A DNA stretch of 5,369 nucleotides. It comes from Ruminococcus sp. UBA946. Its GTDB lineage: Bacteria > Bacillota > Clostridia > Oscillospirales > Ruminococcaceae. Below the pieces are notes generated by a model. That model saw only the letters and a list, made by a program, of their open reading frames with translations, made no database searches and was not told the DNA's origin. The translations under genes were made by a program, and so were the position numbers. The stretch spans positions 7,527 through 12,895 of the forward strand of contig DBCY01000036.1 in NCBI GenBank assembly GCA_002293295.1, in the 5' to 3' direction. Positions 1-5,278 of the stretch are shown piece by piece; positions within the stretch are counted from its first letter, which is position 1; each line of letters begins with the position of its first letter.

Positions 1-188
1 TTCATCTGACCGTCTATCCATCCGAAACACAGGGCTTCTTCCAAAGCATCGTTTGCCGTCAGCGTTTCAACGTCCTTTGTTTTACCGAATATCAGCCATA
101 CGCCTTTACTGGTTCCGGCGTTTTCTGTCAGCCATTCGCGGAAATCCGACCGTGTCCGGAATATCAGTTCTGATACATTCTCTCTCAT
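1..188 (-). CDS. YdeI/OmpD-associated family protein, N-terminal part (cut by window edge)
   Basis: Only the first 62 codons are inside the window; the reading frame is still open at the left edge. The visible protein starts MRENVSELIF and contains FREWL (16-20), TSKGVWLIFGK (26-36) and EALCFGWIDGQ (51-61). The last motif, together with the W-L-I-F strand, is the typical N-terminal signature of the YdeI/OmpD-associated (OmdA) family, small soluble proteins usually near 190 residues. The ATG at 188 is the first possible start, because an in-frame stop lies three codons upstream. The ribosome site before it is weak. It begins 19 bp after the stop of the CPBP protease on the same strand with no terminator between, so it is probably the last or a later gene of the same operon. 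The family name links it to bacteriocin or antimicrobial-peptide protection, but the biochemical role of this branch is not established and I would not transfer it firmly. Confidence 0.8.
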   Translation of the reverse strand, partial: MRENVSELIFRTRSDFREWLTENAGTSKGVWLIFGKTKDVETLTANDALEEALCFGWIDGQM

Positions 189-207
189 AATTACTTACAA
201 AGTATTT

Positions 208-1071
208 TTAACCGGGATTCGTATCAGGCGCAATATCAGTTATTTCTTCGGGCGTTTTGAATTTCCTGATGAGCAAATAAGTTATTATACCTATTAAAAT
301 AATACTGGCGATAAACATTATCAGGAAAATCGTGTCGTCAATTTCACCTGCTAACGATAAAAACTGGCTGAACGTATTAAATGCGACATGGAATAAGACG
401 GGAGCCCATAAAGTCCTGAATTTTTCATAAATCAGAACGATAACCATTCCCAATACAAACGCGTAAAGTCCCTGAACAAGGTTCAGATGGATTACCCCGA
501 ATATAAGCGATGATATTACCATTGCAAGAACAACAGGCATTTTACCGCTTTTCAGGCGGTTGTAGACAAGACCCCTCATGCATAGCTCCTCAACTACCGG
601 CGCCGCGATTCCGACTGTTATAAGCCGCATGGCAAAGGAGCCGGTTGAAAGCATTTCATCCACACCCTCATAAGACGGGAAATACTCGGTAATTCTTGTG
701 TAGGTCAGCAATGCGGATATTAACAATGAAAACGCGGAACCCAGAATTATTGTCAACGCCGTCATCCTCCAGGAAAATCCGGCATTGTACCGGGGATAAT
801 CCCTGCTTTCCTTTCTGAATATAAGAATGAATATTAATCCGCTTATTAACGTGCTTATCAATAAGCTGGGCATCATGCTTTTAACCGCAAATTCATTCAA
901 TGCTTCCTGCATTGCATCCAGGTCGGTTATCCCCTGAGAAGCCTGATTGAAACTGTATACGAAGCTGTATACAAAACTGACTGCAAATGCTATGGCAAAC
1001 TGCATTATCAGATACAAAGCCGGCATATTTACCGCCCTGAAAACCTGACGCGGAACCGAATACTTTTTCAT
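208..1071 (-). CDS. CPBP family intramembrane glutamic endopeptidase (CAAX/Abi-type)
   Basis: This 287-residue polytopic membrane protein carries the three CPBP (Rce1/Abi) motifs. They are EELCMRG with the E161-E162-xxx-R166 pattern, FGVIH with F191 and H195, and HVAFN with H228 and N232. These glutamate, histidine and asparagine side chains build the active site inside the membrane. Hydrophobic segments lie near 17-38, 67-85, 104-123, 147-160, 178-194, 202-215, 221-240 and 248-267. The short hydrophilic tail (EEITDIAPDTNPG) is not part of the fold. The start is well supported by GGAGGT at 1078-1083, six bases upstream of the ATG. The gene follows the second permease by 32 bp and precedes the YdeI-like gene by 19 bp. 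Bacterial CPBP proteins serve in bacteriocin maturation or immunity, anti-sigma factor cleavage and peptide-pheromone handling; the substrate here is unknown. All catalytic residues are present, so it should be active. Confidence 0.93.
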   Translation of the reverse strand: MKKYSVPRQVFRAVNMPALYLIMQFAIAFAVSFVYSFVYSFNQASQGITDLDAMQEALNEFAVKSMMPSLLISTLISGLIFILIFRKESRDYPRYNAGFSWRMTALTIILGSAFSLLISALLTYTRITEYFPSYEGVDEMLSTGSFAMRLITVGIAAPVVEELCMRGLVYNRLKSGKMPVVLAMVISSLIFGVIHLNLVQGLYAFVLGMVIVLIYEKFRTLWAPVLFHVAFNTFSQFLSLAGEIDDTIFLIMFIASIILIGIITYLLIRKFKTPEEITDIAPDTNPG

Positions 1072-1103
1072 AATATGACCTCCGAAAAATTATTTTATAA
1101 ACC

Positions 1104-1835
1104 TCATTGCCCGATATAAATCCTTTCTGTCCCATACAGTAATTTGTACCGGAAAAAGAGAGTTATGCCGAATAACACCAAACCTGCGGAAAGAATATAA
1201 ATACCGATACGGTCCGTTATTCCGGAAAACCAGTCCGAATAGAGTAATCCGCATTCGGCAGCGTTTATTCCGATTGCAGAAAGCATAAGCACCGAACTAT
1301 AAATATGCTCACACCATGCTGTTTTTACCCTTTTTACTTCCTCCGTATTGTTTTTATCCTCGGCTTTATATGACGGCAGGTTTGCCGCGTTCCCCGTATC
1401 AGCCATCATGCTCATGCCTGTTCTCATATTGCCGATAATCCTGAACAGATATAAATAACTGAAAAAAATATTTATAAAGACAGTGCCGGATATTAGCAAT
1501 ACGCTTGAATAACTGCCGCTCAGCACTGCATAGATAATCTGGTATGACGCAATCATTAACGCTGTTAAGTGAAAGTTCAACAAGGTCATTTTTATCAGGT
1601 CGTTCTGTTTTAACGGCAGGTTCAGGAACAATTTATTTGTGCATAAAACCGTCCCCTCGTCAATATATCCCATAATAATCATAAAACACTGAAAGTAACC
1701 GGCGGTATAGAAAACACTCCTGCTTAAAAGACCCAGAACCGCACAGAGAATCAATACTGTCCAATATTTCACATTCATTCTTAATAATGTTGATTTATAC
1801 AAAACTTTCAGCTGACGTTTGACGGTCATATTCAT
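1104..1835 (-). CDS. ABC-2-type transporter permease subunit (second of two)
   Basis: The product has 243 residues and about six hydrophobic helices (near 24-38, 42-59, 87-106, 110-132, 177-197 and 209-229). A charged loop (about 150-176, rich in K, E and N) sits between helices four and five. Its sequence matches no permease I can name. Family membership rests on topology, on its place behind an ABC ATPase and another permease, and on the cytoplasmic motif LNLPLKQNDLIK (71-82). That motif matches the P-x4-D-hydrophobic-K element of the neighbouring permease and resembles the region contacting the ATPase in ABC-2 exporters. An excellent ribosome site, AAAGGAGG at 1843-1850, lies seven bases before the ATG at 1835; a second ATG two codons later is less likely. 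The gene starts 15 bp after the stop of the first permease, so the two are probably made together as a heterodimer. Substrate unknown. Confidence 0.75.
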   Translation of the reverse strand: MNMTVKRQLKVLYKSTLLRMNVKYWTVLILCAVLGLLSRSVFYTAGYFQCFMIIMGYIDEGTVLCTNKLFLNLPLKQNDLIKMTLLNFHLTALMIASYQIIYAVLSGSYSSVLLISGTVFINIFFSYLYLFRIIGNMRTGMSMMADTGNAANLPSYKAEDKNNTEEVKRVKTAWCEHIYSSVLMLSAIGINAAECGLLYSDWFSGITDRIGIYILSAGLVLFGITLFFRYKLLYGTERIYIGQ

Positions 1836-1850
1836 ATAAAATCCTCCTTT

Positions 1851-2615
1851 CTAAACCAAATCCCATGAGCGGTTTTTCATTTTCGGGATTATAAGCCTTT
1901 CGATTATAAATAATACTATACAAGGAAGTAATAATAATGACAAACTGATAAACCATGAATATAGCGGTATTGACGTCTCTCCCAGAGTATTTTTGAATTT
2001 TTCGTCCATAAGGGAAATTAAAGCCATTCCGCCGAAATAGATAATCACGCATATGATTCCGAAAATCCTGTTTGCCGCTATGCTTTTATCCCTGAGTATA
2101 ATAAACGCAATATACGCTGTATTAACTAAAACATATGCAGACAGCGCAATATTATTAATCGGTACAGATATATTTTCCGCTATTCCGCACTGATACAACA
2201 CAAATTCAGTTATTACAATAACGGCAAGTAACGATGTATACCCGATAATTGTTCTTTTATAGTTAAAATAAGTCCTCAGCTTGAAATCCTTTGCAGTAAA
2301 AGGCATTGTTGAAAGTGTTTCCGTATATGAGACGCTTCCGTTTATGCCGGCGCGTTGCAGGAGCGCTTCATCCGAGGCTTTGTTTTTTGCTATAGTCCTG
2401 TTGAAAACCAGCATAATAAATAGCATTAACATATAAACCGAAGCCGCAAACGGCAGTGCAAAATACATTTCATCGGATATTGCCGTCCCCGTTATCAGGA
2501 GGAATAATAAAACTGTAATTACAATACCTGCTGTCATCCATACTTTGTCAAACTTAAAAAAACTGTTCATTACGCGGGATAAAAGCATAACCCTTGCCTT
2601 TTCTTCCGTATTCAT
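1851..2615 (-). CDS. ABC-2-type transporter permease subunit (first of two)
   Basis: The 254-residue product starts MNTEEKARVM and has about six membrane helices (near 27-44, 51-71, 123-142, 155-174, 184-204 and 219-240). A long cytoplasmic loop between helices two and three contains LSTMPFTAKDFKL (101-113), resembling the LP-x4-D-x-K coupling motif of ABC-2 permeases and of its neighbour. A longer reading from an ATG at 2636 (261 residues, MSKEMAL) is open. The shorter start is preferred because AAGGAG at 2625-2630 lies nine bases before the ATG at 2615, while no good ribosome site precedes 2636, and because the longer form would overlap the end of the small upstream ORF. The protein is expected to pair with the next permease and be powered by the ATPase encoded upstream. 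Efflux or lipid-side work is more likely than uptake, as no binding-protein gene is present. Substrate cannot be read from sequence. Confidence 0.78.
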   Translation of the reverse strand: MNTEEKARVMLLSRVMNSFFKFDKVWMTAGIVITVLLFLLITGTAISDEMYFALPFAASVYMLMLFIMLVFNRTIAKNKASDEALLQRAGINGSVSYTETLSTMPFTAKDFKLRTYFNYKRTIIGYTSLLAVIVITEFVLYQCGIAENISVPINNIALSAYVLVNTAYIAFIILRDKSIAANRIFGIICVIIYFGGMALISLMDEKFKNTLGETSIPLYSWFISLSLLLLPCIVLFIIERLIIPKMKNRSWDLV

Positions 2616-2624
2616 CAATGCCAT

Positions 2625-2630
2625 CTCCTT
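2625..2630 (-). promoter_or_regulatory. Ribosome binding site deciding the permease start
   Basis: AAGGAG on the minus strand lies nine bases upstream of the ATG at 2615 and overlaps the TAA stop (2629-2631) of the small ORF, giving the run TAAGGAG. This favours initiation at 2615 over the ATG at 2636, and it is the typical geometry for translational coupling. Confidence 0.65.
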
Positions 2631-2724
2631 ACTCATTATTCCAGGCGGGTTTTTTCACTTCAAGCCTCTTTTCGGCTATAAAACAGGTTAACAAAAAGGG
2701 AACCGTTACTTCTTTAGTTAACAT
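2629..2724 (-). CDS. Possible 31-residue small protein between ATPase and permease
   Basis: The 116-odd bases between the ATPase stop and the permease hold a short open frame starting MLTKEVTVPFLLTC and ending KKPAWNNE, then TAA. An AGAAAGG ribosome-site-like sequence (2732-2738) lies seven bases before the ATG at 2724. Another ATG two codons earlier (2730) is in frame but too close to that site. The product has a short hydrophobic stretch (about 8-17, VTVPFLLTCF in part) followed by a basic tail, too short for a confident membrane helix. Its stop overlaps the AAGGAG ribosome site of the permease, which looks like translational coupling. I do not recognise the peptide. It may be a true small transporter partner, a leader peptide that tunes permease translation, or a chance frame; 32 open codons are not significant alone. 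Confidence 0.4.
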   Translation of the reverse strand: MLTKEVTVPFLLTCFIAEKRLEVKKPAWNNE

Positions 2725-2752
2725 AACCATACCTTTCTGAATTTTGTATAAT

Positions 2753-3634
2753 TCAAATTTCAAAATCAAATTCCGTATCCTGTTTCCTGTTTTCCCATAT
2801 TGAGAATGTCAATAGGTTTTCAGCATTGGGAGCGGCAATCCCGACATTGTCAAAATGCTTCAAATCCTCACGTTTCACCAAAGCCTCGAAATTCATGCTG
2901 CCCTTCCTTGCTCCAATCAGGTATTTTTCTTTTCCTGCCATTTCTGAGTTGTTTCCCGATATAACGGCATATTTGTCCTCAATCTGGTCAACGTTCAGGG
3001 ATTCCGTAACCCTGCCGTTTATAAGAAGCGTTATACTGTCTGCAACCTTGTCAAGGTCGCCGGTTATATGCGTTGAAAACAGCACGGAATGCTCGCCGTC
3101 AGAAACGAATTCCCTCAGTATGTCAAGCACTTCTATACGGGCTACGGGGTCAAGCCCTGCCGTCGGTTCGTCTAAAATAAGTATATCGGGGTTATGAGCC
3201 AGCGCAAGGGTAAGCATTGCTTTTGTCTTCGTACCCTTGGAATATGTCCGCACCTTCTTTGTGTCGGGGATTTCCCACTGCTTAACGTATTTTTCATACT
3301 TGCCCTGGTCCCAGTTATCAAACAGCTCCGAAAAGACTTCGGCGTTCGTTTTAAGCTTGCTTTCATAATACATATAATCCTCGTCGGCAACATAACCGAT
3401 TGAATTCTTGACCTTTATCTCATTCTCGATGTTGTCGTTACCGCAGACGGTGATTTTTCCCCCGTCCCTCTTAATTATATTCATAATCAGTTTTATTAGG
3501 GTTGTTTTTCCCGCGCCGTTCTGACCAATCAGACCCATTATTGTCCCCTTTTCGATGGAAAGGCTGACATTGTCAAGTTTAAAATCCTTATATTCCTTTG
3601 TAACATTTTTTATTTCCAGAATATTATTGCCCAT
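2753..3634 (-). CDS. ABC transporter ATP-binding protein, YtrB-like
   Basis: This 293-residue soluble ATPase should bind the cytoplasmic face of the two downstream permeases. It shows Walker A GQNGAGKTT (37-45), Walker B ILILDEP with D155 and catalytic E156, D-loop AGLDP (159-163) and switch histidine H189 in STH. The ABC signature is altered from LSGGQ to YSKGT (131-135), a form common in ABC-2 exporter ATPases. At the Q-loop the usual YVPQ is YVADED (81-86), with no glutamine at the expected place. After the nucleotide-binding domain (about 5-210) comes an accessory C-terminal region of about 80 residues. Length, C-terminal region and the preceding YtrA-type regulator all point to the YtrB/BcrA side of the family. 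The start is firm: GGAGGG (3642-3647) lies seven bases before the ATG, 18 bp after the regulator's stop. Role: energising export or envelope-related transport; substrate unknown. Confidence 0.93.
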   Translation of the reverse strand: MGNNILEIKNVTKEYKDFKLDNVSLSIEKGTIMGLIGQNGAGKTTLIKLIMNIIKRDGGKITVCGNDNIENEIKVKNSIGYVADEDYMYYESKLKTNAEVFSELFDNWDQGKYEKYVKQWEIPDTKKVRTYSKGTKTKAMLTLALAHNPDILILDEPTAGLDPVARIEVLDILREFVSDGEHSVLFSTHITGDLDKVADSITLLINGRVTESLNVDQIEDKYAVISGNNSEMAGKEKYLIGARKGSMNFEALVKREDLKHFDNVGIAAPNAENLLTFSIWENRKQDTEFDFEI

Positions 3635-3652
3635 AATAATTCCCTCCGCATA

Positions 3653-4021
3653 TTATTCATAAATTATATTAACAGCTTCTATAACCTGCTCTTTTTTTAC
3701 CGATGCTTTTTTCATCTCCAGCAGCTGTGTTCTGAGCGATTCGAGCATATCGCTTATATGCTTTTCATGAACCTTGTCAAGGGTATCGGTTTTTATATAT
3801 GTTCCCTTTCCCGAAACCGAGAATATCAAGCCTTCCCTTTCCAAATCCGTATAAGCGCGCTTTGTCGTTATCATGCTTACGTTCAGGTCGGCTGCAAGCT
3901 GCCTGACGCTCGGGAGTAAATCGTTGCCTTTAAGTTCCCCGCTGTAAATGGCTTCCCGGATACCGTCCTTGACCTGTTCATACATCGGCTTATCGCTTGC
4001 CGGGGTTATGAAAATTTTCAT
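3653..4021 (-). CDS. GntR-family transcriptional regulator, YtrA subfamily
   Basis: This is a short regulator of 122 residues. A winged helix-turn-helix fills residues 10-76, with the GntR hallmarks PMYEQVKDGI (12-21), LPSVRQLAADL (36-46), TTKRAYTDLEREGLI (52-66) and the wing GKGTYI (71-76). Only about 45 residues follow, mainly two helices. There is no FadR, HutC or aminotransferase domain, and this places it in the YtrA subfamily. Such proteins usually repress their own ABC transporter operon, and here it is the first gene of that operon. The start is supported by AAGGAG (4032-4037) ten bases before the ATG. A clear promoter and a cluster of TATAC/GTATA palindromes lie directly upstream, where a dimer could block RNA polymerase. 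The signal that releases repression is unknown; for B. subtilis YtrA it is linked to cell-wall-active antibiotics. Confidence 0.93.
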   Translation of the reverse strand: MKIFITPASDKPMYEQVKDGIREAIYSGELKGNDLLPSVRQLAADLNVSMITTKRAYTDLEREGLIFSVSGKGTYIKTDTLDKVHEKHISDMLESLRTQLLEMKKASVKKEQVIEAVNIIYE

Positions 4022-4067
4022 ACCGCAAAGGCTCCTTCCCCTAAAGTTTCCGGATATATAAATCAGG

Positions 4068-4101
4068 ATACATAATGTGTATACTTGTTATATACAGTAT
4101 A
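4068..4101. promoter_or_regulatory. Candidate GntR/YtrA operator cluster (overlapping palindromes)
   Basis: Three overlapping inverted repeats built from the same TATAC/GTATA element lie here: ATACA-N5-TGTAT (4068-4082), TGTATA-N7-TATACA (4078-4096, perfect 6-bp arms) and TATAC-A-GTATA (4091-4101). They cover the -10 box and the expected transcription start of the leftward operon, so a bound repressor would block initiation. The middle repeat is the best operator candidate. The half-site resembles the GTGTA/TACAC type I recall for B. subtilis YtrA, but the spacing differs. Confidence 0.55.
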
Positions 4102-4124
4102 TATTTATATGAAGCTTTTGTCAA
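4096..4124 (-). promoter_or_regulatory. Sigma-A-type promoter of the gntR-ABC operon
   Basis: On the minus strand a perfect -35 TTGACA (4119-4124) and a -10 TATACT (4096-4101) are separated by exactly 17 bp. The expected start of transcription is near 4088-4090, giving a 5' leader of about 68 bases before the GntR ATG. The -10 box is inside the palindrome cluster, which fits repression by the GntR protein. Confidence 0.8.
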
Positions 4125-4221
4125 TAGTTTTTAGTAAATAAAAATTATTTGTATGATTTTACATATTACTTCTGATTATTTATACATTTTCTACAAAATA
4201 TGGGAAATTCTAAAAATATGC

Positions 4222-4250
4222 TTGACATAAAGTGTACTTTAGGATATAAA
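4222..4250 (+). promoter_or_regulatory. Sigma-A-type promoter of the merR-ECF unit
   Basis: A perfect -35 TTGACA (4222-4227) and a -10 TATAAA (4245-4250) are 17 bp apart. A weaker alternative -10, TAAACT (4247-4252), would give the 19-bp spacer typical of MerR-activated promoters. Transcription should start near 4257, about 28 bases before the MerR start codon. Confidence 0.75.
4228..4241. promoter_or_regulatory. Probable MerR operator in the promoter spacer
   Basis: The inverted repeat TAAAGT-GT-ACTTTA has perfect 6-bp arms around a 2-bp centre and sits wholly between the -35 and -10 boxes. MerR proteins bind at exactly this place and untwist the spacer. Sequence and position resemble sites of AdhR/NmlR-like MerR regulators. 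The adjacent regulator gene most likely controls itself and the following transporter gene through this site. Confidence 0.7.
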
Positions 4251-4284
4251 CTAACTACAGGCAGCTGAAAAAGGATGTGATATT

Positions 4285-4668
4285 ATGCCCTATACGATAA
4301 AGGAAGTATCTGAAAAAACGGGGCTGACAATACCGGCTATCCGCTATTATGAAACGGAGGGGATTCTTCCTCCCGTGGCGCGCAATGAATCAGGCAACCG
4401 GGTCTTTAAGGACGGTGACATTGAATGGCTTAACCTTATTTGCTGTCTCAGAAGTACGGGTATGCCCGTCCGTCATATCAAAAAATTCGTCCGCATGTGC
4501 CTCGAGGGCGATTCGACGATTAATCAGCGCATTACAATGTTAGTCGAGCATGAAAAATATGTTGACGAACAGCTTGAAACGCTCAGTCATTACAAAAATG
4601 CCATCGCCTGGAAAATCAATTATTTCAGCGGCATTAAAAAGAAAATCGAAGAAAGGGGAAATCCTTAA
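4285..4668 (+). CDS. MerR-family transcriptional regulator
   Basis: The 127-residue protein has the full MerR DNA-binding domain. It shows the helix-turn-helix YTIKEVSEKTGL (3-14), the recognition segment IRYYETEGILPP (19-30) and wing residues NRVFKDGDI (38-46). WLNLICCLRSTGM (48-60) and the GD-TINQR element (75-82) follow, then a dimerisation coiled coil (about 83-118). There is no separate effector domain, so length and layout match the small AdhR/NmlR/YraB-like group. Cysteines occur at 53, 54 and 72. Thiol sensing of reactive electrophiles is known for AdhR and NmlR, but whether these cysteines are equivalent is unproven. The start is supported by AAGGA (4271-4275) nine bases before the ATG. 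It diverges from the GntR operon and is followed by the S-component gene after 46 bp, its likely target. Signal unknown. Confidence 0.92.
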   Translation: MPYTIKEVSEKTGLTIPAIRYYETEGILPPVARNESGNRVFKDGDIEWLNLICCLRSTGMPVRHIKKFVRMCLEGDSTINQRITMLVEHEKYVDEQLETLSHYKNAIAWKINYFSGIKKKIEERGNP

Positions 4669-4714
4669 GGTTAAAGCCTTTGACCGGTTAAAACATCCGG
4701 AAGGATAAAAATAT

Positions 4715-5278
4715 ATGAAAATAGATATTAAAAGTCTGGCAGTTGCGGGGTTCCTTACGGCTCTGGGCGTTCTGATGCCTACCGTGTTCCATTTACTGGG
4801 GCTTAACTCCGGAATTGTTTTTCTGCCCATGCATTTTCCCGTTCTTTTATGCGGCCTTGTCTGCGGTTTCAAATACGGGGGGATTTCAGGGTTTCTGGTT
4901 CCTCTCCTGTGCTGCCTTTTTACGGGCGCTCCGCCGTTTTTCCCCGTCGCGGCAGGGATGGCGGTTGAACTTTGTACATACGGAATTATTGCCGGTCTCA
5001 TGCGCAACAAATTTAACGTGTATGTTTCCCTTATCGCCGCTATGCTGGGCGGACGCCTGGTTTATTCGCTCTTTGCGGCTCTGTTTACCGGCGCTTTCGC
5101 AAGCTCCGAAGCTGTAAAGGCTCTTGCCGTTACACTGTTTGCAACCTCGCTTCCCGGCGTTGCGATGCAGATTGTTATAATACCCGCGCTTGCCTTCGCC
5201 CTTTACCGGGTGAAGCTTACGACGCTTAATTCAGACCCTTTCCTTATTGCTCCGAAAAAGGGGGGAGAATTAGGTTAA
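4715..5278 (+). CDS. ECF transporter S component (substrate-binding membrane subunit)
   Basis: This 187-residue hydrophobic protein has five to six membrane helices (about 6-28, 41-60, 62-95 likely two, 102-126, 137-165). Family landmarks are the small-residue first helix (AVAGFLTALG, 9-18), FLPMHFPVLLCG (36-47), TGAPPFFP (70-77), E85 in the following helix, GGRLVYSLF (112-120) and LPGVAMQ (146-152). They resemble S components of the NiaX/YceI-like or otherwise unassigned type, which bind a vitamin or similar small molecule and toggle in the membrane when docked to EcfT and two EcfA ATPases. Those subunits are absent here, so it probably shares a module encoded elsewhere (group II). AAGGA at 4701-4705, nine bases before the ATG, supports the start. 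No riboswitch fits the 46-bp gap upstream; control probably comes from the MerR protein. Substrate cannot be assigned from sequence. Confidence 0.85.
   Translation: MKIDIKSLAVAGFLTALGVLMPTVFHLLGLNSGIVFLPMHFPVLLCGLVCGFKYGGISGFLVPLLCCLFTGAPPFFPVAAGMAVELCTYGIIAGLMRNKFNVYVSLIAAMLGGRLVYSLFAALFTGAFASSEAVKALAVTLFATSLPGVAMQIVIIPALAFALYRVKLTTLNSDPFLIAPKKGGELG

Noticed and set aside
893..1135. 80-codon minus-strand frame overlapping the CPBP gene start and the second permease end
   Set aside because: It runs out of frame through two genes supported by motifs and strong ribosome sites. Its translation has no recognisable features.
1795..2052. 85-codon minus-strand frame overlapping the junction of the two permeases
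   Set aside because: Off-frame shadow. Both permeases have better starts and continuous membrane helices in this region.
2826..3403. Plus-strand open frames (2826-3197 and 3194-3403) inside the ABC ATPase gene, plus a minus-strand off-frame one at 3172-3393
   Set aside because: They overlap the conserved Walker, signature and Q-loop coding region of the ATPase, and their translations show no family features.
4125..4221. AT-rich stretch between the two promoters, examined for small RNA, third promoter or coding frame
   Set aside because: It contains only low-complexity A/T runs and short imperfect repeats such as AAATAA-AAA-TTATTT. Nothing distinguishes them from expected composition; it may serve only as promoter-upstream DNA.
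4669..4714. Riboswitch or terminator between the MerR and ECF S genes (direct repeat GGTTAAA, short AAGG/CCTT stem)
   Set aside because: Forty-six bases are too few for a known vitamin riboswitch, the stem is only four base pairs, and no T-tract follows.
4540..5010. 156-codon minus-strand open frame across the MerR 3' end and the ECF S gene
   Set aside because: It is antisense to two well-supported genes with clear ribosome sites and family motifs. Its translation is rich in R, P and T without recognisable motifs, as expected for a shadow frame.
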